Below, piece after piece: positions 1 through 6,398 of a stretch of 8,744 bases of DNA. The first letter of the stretch is position 1; every line of letters begins with the position of its first letter. Below the pieces are notes generated by a model, which saw only the letters and a program-made list of their open reading frames with translations, did no database searches and had not been told where the DNA came from. The translations under genes were made by a program, and so were the position numbers. This DNA is from Acholeplasmatales bacterium (GTDB lineage: Bacteria > Bacillota_I > Bacilli_A > Acholeplasmatales > Anaeroplasmataceae), in NCBI GenBank assembly GCA_017388605.1, contig JAFPIE010000071.1, positions 1-8,744 of the forward strand, read 5' to 3'.

Positions 1-101
1 AATAAATAATTTCATTTTTAGTGGAGAACTCATAAAACTTTGAATCTCACGATGAGTGGTATGAGAGCTTTAACGGGGAAAAATAAGTCTACTAATTACA
101 G

Positions 102-130
102 AAAGAGTGAATTTTAATTCACTTTTTTTT
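102..130 (+). terminator. Rho-independent terminator of an upstream unit
   Basis: A 7-bp perfect stem (AGTGAAT at 106-112, ATTCACT at 117-123) with a TTTA loop is followed by a run of eight T. The stem can be extended outward by A-U and G-U pairs to about 102-127. It would end a transcript entering from the left of the window. The preceding 100 bases hold no recognisable gene. One frame reads open from position 2 to a TGA at 41-43, which could be the last codons of an upstream gene but is too short to judge. The 3' arm overlaps the -35 of the next promoter. Confidence 0.7.
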
Positions 131-145
131 CTATTATGATATAAT
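118..145 (+). promoter_or_regulatory. Sigma-A-type promoter for the SHOCT gene
   Basis: A perfect -10 TATAAT lies at 140-145, with TTCACT at 118-123 as a 4-of-6 match to TTGACA, separated by 16 bp. The start codon follows 24 bases after the -10, with GGAGG at 159-163, so the leader is short. The -35 lies inside the 3' arm and T-run of the upstream terminator. Confidence 0.6.
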
Positions 146-169
146 TTAATACGAAATTGGAGGAATATT

Positions 170-685
170 ATGGGACAAATTTTAACAAAACAAATTCAAT
201 TAAACGTAAAGAATAGCTTTAAGCAATTAATGGATAAAGTACAAAAGATGGATGGAGTATTTGATATAAGAAGATGCGAATATATCGAAAATAATAAATT
301 TTTAATTAATTTTGCATATAAGGATATGGTTGTAGAAAATACTGGTCTTTTCCGTACAACATCCTTTGCTAGATTTCAAATTATATTTACACAAGTAGAC
401 GAAAGAACCATTCAGCTAGCTACAGAATATGGATTCATTGGTAGTGCATCTGATTTAAATCATGCAACAAAAATGAATCATATTATTGAAGAGTATTTAA
501 CTAAGAATGATAGTAATGTAGTTGATGCAGAATTTAGTGATGCTCCTATCGAAACAGAGCCATGTGATTTTATTTCTAATGCAGATAAGCTACTTAAGGC
601 AAAGGAATTATACGATAAGGGTGCAATATCCTTTGATGAATATGATCAAATTAAGCAAAAATTCATGCGTGAGGCACTAAAGTAA
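170..685 (+). CDS. SHOCT-domain protein, function unknown
   Basis: A 171-residue soluble protein. The last 35 residues (137-171) match the SHOCT pattern: a helix rich in Leu/Lys (KLLKAKELYDKG), the turn 'GAIS-F-DEYDQIKQKFM', and a short charged tail. SHOCT is a short C-terminal domain thought to mediate oligomerisation or tethering, attached to many unrelated proteins. Residues 1-115 alternate predicted strands and one helix (QIQLNVK, then SFKQLMDKVQKM, then several hydrophobic strands such as FARFQIIFT). This could be a small alpha/beta fold such as a START/SRPBCC-like domain, but that is a guess. There is no signal peptide or membrane segment. The start is well set by GGAGG at 159-163, 6 bases before ATG. 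It is the first gene of a unit with the next gene, which it overlaps by one base. Only the SHOCT call is firm. Confidence 0.85.
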   Translation: MGQILTKQIQLNVKNSFKQLMDKVQKMDGVFDIRRCEYIENNKFLINFAYKDMVVENTGLFRTTSFARFQIIFTQVDERTIQLATEYGFIGSASDLNHATKMNHIIEEYLTKNDSNVVDAEFSDAPIETEPCDFISNADKLLKAKELYDKGAISFDEYDQIKQKFMREALK

Positions 686-1143
686 TGCAAAACGTTCCTG
701 GCGCAACCTTTAATGCTTGCTTCTACACATTATTAAGCAAGCTTTGGCCAAGTGGTGAAATACCTTCGAATATCATCGAAGACGGTGATACCGCAAGGCT
801 ATTTTTAGATAAAACCTTTGACGCAATAGCATTCTTGTCTAAAATTACAGTACCAGAAGCCTATAGAAGCCTATATATGAAAAGCTATAAGGATTCCTTT
901 GGTGCTTTCTTATATATTGAGCTTCCGGATTGCAAGATGGATAGCGATGCTAAAATTATAGTGATGATGAAGGCTTCCAATGAGAATAAATTCTATACTG
1001 TAGAAAAGTTTGGTAATGAGCTTAAAATGTTTGAATATACCAAATCCTCTAAATCTGGTACAGGATTTATGATGGAGGATTATAGTGATGCATTAGAATT
1101 ATATTCCTTCTATAGTGGTGGAAGTAATAATTTAACAAGCTAA
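685..1143 (+). CDS. Hypothetical protein, partner of the SHOCT gene
   Basis: A 152-residue protein that I do not recognise. Its ATG shares its first base with the last base of the upstream TAA stop, so translation is probably coupled. The only Shine-Dalgarno candidate is a weak TGAGG at 668-672. It has no signal peptide and no membrane segment. Aromatic and acidic residues are frequent, with an acidic aromatic C-terminal patch (EDYSDALELYSFYSGG, about residues 132-147) and a serine/lysine-rich stretch just before it. The tight overlap with the SHOCT-domain gene and the shared terminator suggest the two products act together. Nothing in the sequence indicates a reaction. Coding is supported by an unbroken frame, matching composition and the terminator close after the stop. 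Confidence 0.75.
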   Translation: MQNVPGATFNACFYTLLSKLWPSGEIPSNIIEDGDTARLFLDKTFDAIAFLSKITVPEAYRSLYMKSYKDSFGAFLYIELPDCKMDSDAKIIVMMKASNENKFYTVEKFGNELKMFEYTKSSKSGTGFMMEDYSDALELYSFYSGGSNNLTS

Positions 1144-1147
1144 CAAG

Positions 1148-1198
1148 ATAAACACAAAATGAAGTAGGATACATATTTCAATTTTGTGTTTATTTTTT
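1148..1198 (+). terminator. Rho-independent terminator after the SHOCT operon
   Basis: A perfect 13-bp inverted repeat (1148-1160 ATAAACACAAAAT with 1181-1193 ATTTTGTGTTTAT) starts 5 bases after the stop codon. It can be lengthened by three further pairs with a bulged A, and is followed by a T-run at 1193-1198 and more T. The stem is AT-rich but long. It separates the SHOCT pair from the EAL operon. Confidence 0.8.
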
Positions 1199-1230
1199 GT
1201 TTTAAAGTAATAGAAGAAAAACGTGTAGTA

Positions 1231-1251
1231 TGTTAAAATAGTTTAAAGGGG
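1231..1251 (+). promoter_or_regulatory. Extended -10 promoter and RBS of the EAL operon
   Basis: TGT-TAAAAT at 1231-1239 fits an extended -10 element (TGN plus a 5-of-6 TATAAT match). No good -35 is seen at the usual distance. AAAGGGG at 1245-1251 is the ribosome site, 8 bases before the ATG at 1260. The leader would be only about 15 bases long. Confidence 0.5.
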
Positions 1252-1259
1252 TTGGTTTT

Positions 1260-3212
1260 ATGAGATTAGGTGTAGGCGATTATATATCCGGAGGATTATA
1301 TATAGCTACAGCAATTGCTTGTCTCGCTTTTATTATTTTTAGAATACAAAAGCACTATAGAAGAAGTAAAGAGCATACGATAATGACATACCTTTTATGG
1401 AATTTAGTCATTACCGGAATTGTTGAAGCTACCAAAATAATATTAGCACACTACAATGCGCCAAATTTGATTGAATGGCAAAGAGTAGGCTCCTATTTAT
1501 ATTTCATCATACATACGACCCTATCCCCTGCCTTTGTACTTTATGTATTATTAATTAATGGTGCGGCAAAGAATAAGGGCAAAAGATTTTATTATATTCT
1601 ATTTTCTATAATGCTCATTCCTGAGTTACTTGTTTTAACAAACCCAATGACAAAAATTGTTTATTACTATAATGTGGAAGATGGATTAATTAGCTATCAT
1701 AGAGGATGGGCTATGTGGATATTATATGTTGTTGCGGCAGCATATTTAGCCTATGGTATTGTATTTTTGGTAAAATCCTGGAATGTATTAAAGAATAATT
1801 ACATGAAGGGCTATGCCTTCTTCTTAATTATGATTGTACTTGGTATTTTAATACAATTAGTTTCTAATTCCTTATTTGGTGAAACCTATGAGGTTGAGGC
1901 ATTCTTTGAAACTATAGCCTTACTTGGCTTACTTGTTACTGTAGATTGTAATGATTCTTTAATTGATCGAGATACGAAATTAAGAAATAATATCATATAT
2001 GAAATTAATGTAAAATTATATAAGAAATATAATTATAAATATACAACCATTCATGTTAAATTTGCGAATTTAGCTTATTATAAGAATGTATTACAAGAGG
2101 ATTCCTATGATTCCTTAATTGATTTTATTACGAATCGTTTAACCTATGTATTTAATAAGGAAGAAATCTATAGATATGATAATTCTACCTTTGTCATTGT
2201 GCTTCCTAAGCATCCACTTTGTGAAAAGTGGATTAAGGAATTAAAGGAAATCTTTGAAAAGCCAATCGATATTCATAATTCTCCAATCTTTTTACAAACT
2301 GTAATTACAGTTGCGAAGGTACCAAATGATATTGATACCCTAGAGGAGCATAGAAGAATTATGAATGTAAAGCCGGATGGAGATAATGTAGTAACCATTC
2401 GTTTGGGCGAGGATTTAAAATTCTTAAAGAGGCACTCCCTAGTGGATGAGGCTATTCATAGAGCGATTAAGGATAAAAGCTTTATGGTATATTATCAGCC
2501 AATATGGTCTAAGGATACAAATAGTATTGTATCCTGTGAGGCCTTATGTAGATTAAATGATAAGGAACTAGGCTTTATTCCTCCATCTGAATTTATACCT
2601 ATTGCAGAGGAAACAGGAAGTATTATTGCCTTAGGTGAAATCGTAATTGAGAAGGTATGTAAGGATATTAGTGAATTAAGATTCCAAGAGCTTGGAATCC
2701 ATTATGTAGAATTAAATCTATCCTTATATCAATTAAGAAGTAAGAATTTAGTTTCTGTCATTACAGAAAACCTAAAAAGATATAATGTACCATCCTCTAT
2801 GCTGAATTTAGAGATTACAGAATCTAGAGATTTAGAGGATACACTAGAATTAACCAATTTAATTAATACATTAACGGATAAGGGTTTTTCCTTCTCACTT
2901 GATGATTATGGTACAGCATATTCCAATTTAACAAATGTTATATCCATCAATTATAAAAATATTAAAATTGATGCATCGATTTTATGGAAATCTATTACAG
3001 ATTTCAATACGAGACAATTACTAGAATTAACAATTAAAACATTTAGAAACTTTGGTAATAATATTATTCAAGAGGGTGTAGAAACTAAGGAGCAATTAGA
3101 TTTAGTTACGAATGCTGGTGCGAATTTAATTCAGGGATATTATTTTTCTAAGCCTTTGCCAAGGCTTGAATTTGTTGAATTTGTAAAGAATTTTAAGAAT
3201 AAAAATGAATGA
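1260..3212 (+). CDS. Membrane c-di-GMP phosphodiesterase (7TM, degenerate GGDEF, EAL)
   Basis: A 650-residue inner-membrane signalling enzyme expected to hydrolyse cyclic di-GMP to pGpG. The N-terminal part has about seven hydrophobic segments (near 8-27, 40-62, 78-100, 109-127, 150-172, 184-205 and 213-229), resembling 7TM sensor regions of signalling proteins. Residues 235-380 have the layout of a GGDEF domain, but the signature after 'YRY' reads DNSTF (307-311), so cyclase activity should be absent. Residues 395-645 form an EAL domain that keeps the motif residues: EAL 427-429, N486 (LNLS), E518 (EITES), D548-D549 (DDYGTAYSNL), K569 (KID), E605 and E608 (EGVE), and Q625 (QGYYFSKP). It therefore looks catalytically competent. 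It is first in an operon with the HTH gene 10 bases downstream. The ligand sensed by the membrane part cannot be read from sequence. Confidence 0.9.
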   Translation: MRLGVGDYISGGLYIATAIACLAFIIFRIQKHYRRSKEHTIMTYLLWNLVITGIVEATKIILAHYNAPNLIEWQRVGSYLYFIIHTTLSPAFVLYVLLINGAAKNKGKRFYYILFSIMLIPELLVLTNPMTKIVYYYNVEDGLISYHRGWAMWILYVVAAAYLAYGIVFLVKSWNVLKNNYMKGYAFFLIMIVLGILIQLVSNSLFGETYEVEAFFETIALLGLLVTVDCNDSLIDRDTKLRNNIIYEINVKLYKKYNYKYTTIHVKFANLAYYKNVLQEDSYDSLIDFITNRLTYVFNKEEIYRYDNSTFVIVLPKHPLCEKWIKELKEIFEKPIDIHNSPIFLQTVITVAKVPNDIDTLEEHRRIMNVKPDGDNVVTIRLGEDLKFLKRHSLVDEAIHRAIKDKSFMVYYQPIWSKDTNSIVSCEALCRLNDKELGFIPPSEFIPIAEETGSIIALGEIVIEKVCKDISELRFQELGIHYVELNLSLYQLRSKNLVSVITENLKRYNVPSSMLNLEITESRDLEDTLELTNLINTLTDKGFSFSLDDYGTAYSNLTNVISINYKNIKIDASILWKSITDFNTRQLLELTIKTFRNFGNNIIQEGVETKEQLDLVTNAGANLIQGYYFSKPLPRLEFVEFVKNFKNKNE

Positions 3213-3222
3213 GGTATAAAAA

Positions 3223-4002
3223 ATGGAGAATGTTTTTGTAAGAATTATAGAAGGTTCTAATTTGACAGACAAGGAAGCTATGGAATTATTCCACTGCAGT
3301 GAGGCTGAGCTTAAGCAAATTAAAAAGGGTACAATAAAGCCTAATGCCGAGGGCGTATATGCCATTTGTAAAAGGTTTGGTGTATCCATGGATTATGTCA
3401 TGACAGGTAAGCCTACTATGATTTCCGATAGAAGATTAGAATTCCTATACGAAAAGAAAAAGGCTAAGGACAATCAAGAGATTGCCCTAATCGAATATGA
3501 GGAATATCTACTTGAAAATGATATTAGACCATCAAAGGCAATGATATCTGCCTTTGATAAGGGCAAAAGAATATTAAATACATACCAGGTATTAGCAATC
3601 AATAATTATAAATATATTGAGGTATTATCGAAATCAAGCTATACACCACTAGGTGGATATAAGGCATCTCCATTTAAGGAAGCAAATGAGAATTTAATTA
3701 CTACATGGGATAATTTAAAGAAGGCTGCAGGAAAGCTTTATGTATCGGATGTTTTAACAGATGATGGCTTTGCAGAATATGCTCTACTTGAGGATGCACC
3801 AATTAACGCAAGAAAGATCTTGCTTGAGATTTCTAATGGTACTAGAAAATGGAATCCAGAATTAATCTTAAAATTAATTCAAAAGGGTGCTTGTGTACAA
3901 AAGGCATATAAGATTGATAACCAAGGTAAATTAGTTTTCCAGGATGATTTTGTAGCAACAAAATTATTAGAAAAGCTATGTAAGGAAGAAATAAAGAAGT
4001 AA
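3223..4002 (+). CDS. XRE-like helix-turn-helix protein, function unknown
   Basis: A 259-residue protein. Residues 14-63 resemble a Cro/CI (XRE) helix-turn-helix: 'LTDKEAMELFHCSEAELKQIKKG' supplies the two DNA-reading helices, and the end 'AICKRFGVSMDYVMTGK' is the usual closing pattern of this family. The remaining 195 residues are mostly helical and charged. I do not recognise a known domain there, and there is no membrane segment. The ATG has GAGG at 3211-3214, 8 bases upstream, overlapping the TGA of the EAL gene, and the gap between the genes is 10 bases, so they are co-transcribed. It may be a transcription factor linked to the c-di-GMP enzyme, or it may use the HTH fold for other contacts. 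The HTH call is moderate and the C-terminal role unknown. Lysine codons favour AAG (23 AAG to 10 AAA by my count). Confidence 0.8.
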   Translation: MENVFVRIIEGSNLTDKEAMELFHCSEAELKQIKKGTIKPNAEGVYAICKRFGVSMDYVMTGKPTMISDRRLEFLYEKKKAKDNQEIALIEYEEYLLENDIRPSKAMISAFDKGKRILNTYQVLAINNYKYIEVLSKSSYTPLGGYKASPFKEANENLITTWDNLKKAAGKLYVSDVLTDDGFAEYALLEDAPINARKILLEISNGTRKWNPELILKLIQKGACVQKAYKIDNQGKLVFQDDFVATKLLEKLCKEEIKK

Positions 4003-4009
4003 GAGAAGG

Positions 4010-4049
4010 GGCTGTTAAGAAACTCAAACAGTTTCTAGCAGCCTTTTTT
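4010..4049 (+). terminator. Strong Rho-independent terminator of the EAL operon
   Basis: A 14-bp stem with one bulged A pairs 4010-4024 (GGCTGTTAAGAAACT) with 4030-4043 (AGTTTCTAGCAGCC). It has a five-base CAAAC loop and a six-T tail at 4044-4049. It begins 8 bases after the stop of the HTH gene and is the most stable hairpin in the window. Confidence 0.92.
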
Positions 4050-4066
4050 CATTGTTTTTTATTAAT

Positions 4067-4213
4067 GGTCAAAAATTATGATTCAAATAGCGGTCAAAAT
4101 TGTTGCATTTTTATTGTTGAAAAAAGTGATTTGGGAATTATTTCTTAATCTGTAAAAATCGAAAAACGTGCAATTAATAACCCTTTTTATATTGTAAAAA
4201 CGTGCAATTAATA
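4067..4213. repeat. Cluster of short direct repeats, possible degenerate transposon ends
   Basis: This non-coding gap holds two repeat families. GGTCAAAAATT (4067-4077) recurs as GGTCAAAATT (4092-4101), 25 bases apart. AAAAACGTGCAATTAATA (4162-4179) recurs exactly at 4196-4213, 34 bases apart. The stretch TTGTTGCATTTTT at 4100-4112 is a loose inverted match to AAAAACGTGCAA, so the two families may be the same end repeat in opposite orientation. Insertion sequences of the IS21 family have ends built from several such short repeats, and this could be an internally deleted remnant. No transposase coding is present. A regulatory role for the 18-bp repeats, the second of which stops 7 bases before a TATAAG hexamer, is the alternative. 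The repeats are certain and their origin is inference. Confidence 0.45.
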
Positions 4214-4269
4214 GAAATTGTATAAGGTATGGAAAACTATTTATTGGAAAGTTAAGTAGGCTAAATAAA

Positions 4270-4737
4270 ATGATAGAACTAGAAGAGATTAATATTAAAG
4301 AAATAGAAGAATTTTGGAAACTACATATTGCTTATCTAGTAGATGATGGTATTATCACTGATCCTGAAGATATCGAATATTTCAAAAGTGAAGAATATAG
4401 AAATGTTATTAAAGCACATATGGTAAGAGATAAAGATAAACACCATTTAATTTATTTTATGAAAGATGGAAAAAGAATAGGTGCTGCATCATATTGTATA
4501 TATAAATCAGAAGATGGCAAATGCTTTATATTGGATTATTGGATTTTTGAAGAATATAGAAACAATAATCTAGGGCATTTATGCTTTGAAAAGCTTGAAG
4601 AAGTTACAAAGCGAGATGGTGCAACATATTATGAAATCAATTCTCTAAAAGAAGATTCTATTCGTTTCTGGAAATCATTAGGATTTGTTGAAAATGGAAT
4701 AGATGAATATGGAGAAAAGTTATTTATAAAGAAATAA
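4270..4737 (+). CDS. GNAT-family N-acetyltransferase
   Basis: A 155-residue soluble protein of normal GNAT length, expected to move an acetyl group from acetyl-CoA to an amine on an unknown substrate. A strand pair at about 60-91 (IYFMKDGKRIGAASYCIY, then FILDYWIF) leads into the acetyl-CoA loop and helix EEYRNNNLGHLCFEKLEE (94-111). In this loop R97 and G102 stand for the Q/R-x-x-G-x-G/A motif, but with one extra residue before the glycine. The C-terminal 'FWKSLGFVENG' (133-143) is the usual GNAT ending. The start has only a weak ribosome site (AAGTAGG near 4254-4260). Lysine codons favour AAA (13 AAA to 4 AAG), the reverse of the preceding gene, which with the repeat cluster upstream suggests acquisition. 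It converges on the MATE gene. Confidence 0.8.
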   Translation: MIELEEINIKEIEEFWKLHIAYLVDDGIITDPEDIEYFKSEEYRNVIKAHMVRDKDKHHLIYFMKDGKRIGAASYCIYKSEDGKCFILDYWIFEEYRNNNLGHLCFEKLEEVTKRDGATYYEINSLKEDSIRFWKSLGFVENGIDEYGEKLFIKK

Positions 4738-4762
4738 CAAAAAACGCCTCTCTAAAATTTGA

Positions 4763-4787
4763 GGTTGTTTGTAGGTCGGTAACAACC
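4763..4787. other. Small hairpin between converging genes
   Basis: GGTTGTT (4763-4769) and AACAACC (4781-4787) form a 7-bp stem with an 11-base loop, 25 bases after the acetyltransferase stop. It has no T-run and is not a terminator by itself. It may protect the transcript end or add pausing before the terminator downstream. Confidence 0.4.
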
Positions 4788-4805
4788 AATTGATTTAAAG
4801 ATTTT

Positions 4806-4857
4806 AAAAAAAGGAAATCAATCCCTTCCAAAATATGGTTGGTTGATTTCCTTTTTT
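4806..4857. terminator. Bidirectional terminator shared by converging genes
   Basis: A perfect 15-bp inverted repeat pairs 4807-4821 with 4843-4857 (TTGATTTCC plus six T), with a 21-base loop. Reading rightward, it ends in TTTTTT and can stop the acetyltransferase transcript. Reading leftward, the A-run at 4806-4812 becomes a U-tail for the MATE transcript. The hairpin includes the last codons and the stop (4818-4820) of the MATE gene. A second copy of ATTGATTT at 4789-4796 can pair with 4815-4822 as an alternative stem. Confidence 0.75.
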
Positions 4858-6200
4858 CTCTTTGTTACAAAAATATAGAAGAATAGGGCAAGTCCCATAG
4901 ATAAGCCCCAACCAATCGGCCAGGATAGCCATATTCCATTCGAGCCTAAATGGAATACATAAGGGAAGAGGAAGGCAAGGCCTACTCTTAAGAATAAATC
5001 TAAGAAGGTATCTGCCATGAATAATCCCATTTTGGCATATCCTCTAATTACACCATCCGCAATTAGTTTTGTCGCAACCAAAATATAAAATGGTGCGATA
5101 ATTCTTAAGAAATTATTCGCAACCTCTATGGCCTCGCTTGAGGTACCTTCCTTTAAGAAGATTTGTACAATATATTTACCAAAGAAGAAATAGATAATCG
5201 AAAATGGAATAATTAAAATTAGAGTAAGCTTAAAGCCCGAGATAAACCCTGGTCTTATACGCTCTATTTTGCCTCTACCTAGGTTTTGTGCTGTGTAATT
5301 TGAAATACCATTGCTTAGGGTAGTAAGACCAGTAATGACTAAATTTTGTAGCTTAATTACAGCACTATACCCAGCCATAGTTGCTTCCCCAAAGGAATTG
5401 ATTACAGATTGAATTAAAATATTACCTATCGATACAAAGGATTGCTGTAAAATGGATGGAATTGCTATAATAAGCATTGTTTTTAATAGTCTATAATCAA
5501 ATGGCTTTACGGTATCTATATCTCTATCAAATGGCATTAATTTTTTAATTCTATATAAAACAATAATGAAGGATAGTATGCTGGATACACCCTGACAAAT
5601 GAAGGTTGCCCAGGCAACACCTGCAATACCCATTTGAAATACCATAACAAATAAGATATCCATAAATACATTGGCTATAGAAGATATAGCTAGGAATATG
5701 AATGGGGTTTTGGAATCTCCAAAGGCACTAAAGATTCCTGTACATAAATTATATATAAATACGAATAATAAGCCGTAGGTATAAATATCTAAATAAAGCT
5801 TTGAATCCGCTATTAGGCTCTCTGGAGTTTTAATTAATCTTAATATCGTCTCTCCTAGGGTTAATCCTAAAACCATCAGGATTAGGCAGGTAATGGTCGT
5901 TGTAATTAAGGCAGTATAAATAGAGGTTTTTGCCTTGTTGATTGCTTTTTGCCCAAAGAATCTTGAAACAATGACGGAGCACCCCATATTACAGCCAAAG
6001 GCGAACGCTAAATAAACTAAGGTAATCTCATAGGAATTACCAATCGCGGCTAGGGCAGATTCTCCATTCTCGATTAGGTTTCCTGCAACCAAGGAATCTG
6101 CAATGCTATATAATTGTTGAAAAATTACGGAAGCGAAAAGTGGAAGGCAAAACGAAAAGATTACCTTACTTGGCTTACCGCATGTTAAATCCTTTGTCAT
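4818..6200 (-). CDS. MATE-family multidrug/metabolite efflux transporter
   Basis: A membrane antiporter of about 460 residues, expected to expel small, often cationic compounds using a Na+ or H+ gradient. The N-terminus 'MTKDLTCGKP' followed by 'FSFCLPLFASVIFQQLYSIADSLVAGNLI' is the classic MATE opening, with the conserved QQLY and D in helix 1. About twelve hydrophobic segments follow in two homologous halves. The second half begins near 'IIAIPSILQQSFVSIGNILIQSVIN', a repeat of the first-half pattern. The length is normal for the family and no break is seen. The frame stays open to an earlier ATG at 6227, but the ATG at 6200 gives the family-typical start and has GGTGA just upstream, whereas the 6227 ATG has no ribosome site. 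The substrate is unknown. It is divergent from the helicase gene, with a palindrome between them that may be an operator. Confidence 0.92.
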   Translation of the reverse strand: MTKDLTCGKPSKVIFSFCLPLFASVIFQQLYSIADSLVAGNLIENGESALAAIGNSYEITLVYLAFAFGCNMGCSVIVSRFFGQKAINKAKTSIYTALITTTITCLILMVLGLTLGETILRLIKTPESLIADSKLYLDIYTYGLLFVFIYNLCTGIFSAFGDSKTPFIFLAISSIANVFMDILFVMVFQMGIAGVAWATFICQGVSSILSFIIVLYRIKKLMPFDRDIDTVKPFDYRLLKTMLIIAIPSILQQSFVSIGNILIQSVINSFGEATMAGYSAVIKLQNLVITGLTTLSNGISNYTAQNLGRGKIERIRPGFISGFKLTLILIIPFSIIYFFFGKYIVQIFLKEGTSSEAIEVANNFLRIIAPFYILVATKLIADGVIRGYAKMGLFMADTFLDLFLRVGLAFLFPYVFHLGSNGIWLSWPIGWGLSMGLALFFYIFVTKRKKEINQPYFGRD

Positions 6201-6249
6201 AGTATCACCATAATGAGTATAGCACATCTATAGGCTATAAGCTTGTAAC

Positions 6250-6260
6250 AAAACGTTTTC
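6250..6260 (-). promoter_or_regulatory. cre-like site in the MATE leader (weak)
   Basis: AAAACGTTTT at 6250-6259 is a perfect 10-bp palindrome followed by C. It forms the core of the CcpA catabolite-response consensus (TGAAAACGTTTTCA), matching 11 of 14 positions, but both outer TG/CA arms are imperfect. It lies about 50 bases upstream of the MATE start, where bound protein could block transcription. Confidence 0.25.
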
Positions 6261-6299
6261 TAGTTATTTAAATATATCATTAAAATAATTTTCCTTCTC

Positions 6300-6321
6300 T
6301 AGAATTCATTAATGAATTCTA
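6300..6321. promoter_or_regulatory. Perfect 22-bp palindrome, candidate operator
   Basis: The half-site TAGAATTCATT is followed immediately by its exact reverse complement, giving a 22-bp uninterrupted palindrome. It lies in the control region between the divergent MATE and helicase genes, next to a minus-strand -10 (TATAAT reading leftward at 6326-6321). A bound dimer would therefore cover the MATE transcription start. MATE genes are often controlled by MarR- or TetR-type repressors using sites of this size, but no such regulator gene is in the window. Confidence 0.55.
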
Positions 6322-6348
6322 TTATAATATATAGTACAAAAAATAAAA
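6321..6348 (-). promoter_or_regulatory. Probable promoter of the MATE gene
   Basis: On the minus strand, TATAAT reads at 6326-6321. A poor -35 (TTTTAT, about 3 of 6) lies 16 bases upstream at 6348-6343. The transcript would start inside the 22-bp palindrome and carry a leader of roughly 110 bases. The region is so AT-rich that chance matches are easy. Confidence 0.4.
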
Positions 6349-6355
6349 CTTTTTT

Positions 6356-6383
6356 TATTTTAGACACGAATAATGTCAAAATA
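6356..6383. promoter_or_regulatory. Imperfect dyad in the divergent control region
   Basis: TATTTTAGACA (6356-6366) and TGTCAAAATA (6374-6383) are inverted copies apart from one extra A, with a 7-base centre. It lies about 35 bases from the 22-bp palindrome and upstream of the helicase promoter. It could be a second protein site. A role is inferred from symmetry and position only. Confidence 0.3.
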
Positions 6384-6398
6384 GGGTGTAGTATTCTC

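Noticed and set aside
1..101. CTCAT/ATGAG and TCTCA/TGAGA complementary segments, considered as a riboswitch or small RNA
   Set aside because: No known riboswitch or RNA core could be recognised, and the region is cut by the window edge. Only its terminator is reported.
855..875. Tandem repeat AGAAGCCTATA, two copies overlapping by one base inside the unknown gene
   Set aside because: The 10-base period is not a multiple of three and the frame reads through normally. It is probably chance or an old slippage trace with no evident role.
1217..1225. AAAAACGTG upstream of the EAL operon, shared with the 18-bp repeats near 4162 and 4196
   Set aside because: Only nine bases match, with no further similarity on either side. 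In DNA this A-rich it may be coincidence, so no separate feature is called.
3126..3389. Open frame of 87 codons on the minus strand
   Set aside because: It lies opposite the end of the EAL gene and the start of the XRE gene, which have clear domains and ribosome sites. It has no family pattern of its own.
3842..4027. Open frame of 61 codons on the minus strand
   Set aside because: It is antisense to the 3' end of the XRE gene, and its start lies within the terminator hairpin. It has no credible ribosome site.
6201..6227. Earlier ATG giving nine extra residues to the MATE protein
   Set aside because: The extra residues (MCYTHYGDT) are unlike MATE N-termini and have no ribosome site, while the ATG at 6200 gives the family-typical start.
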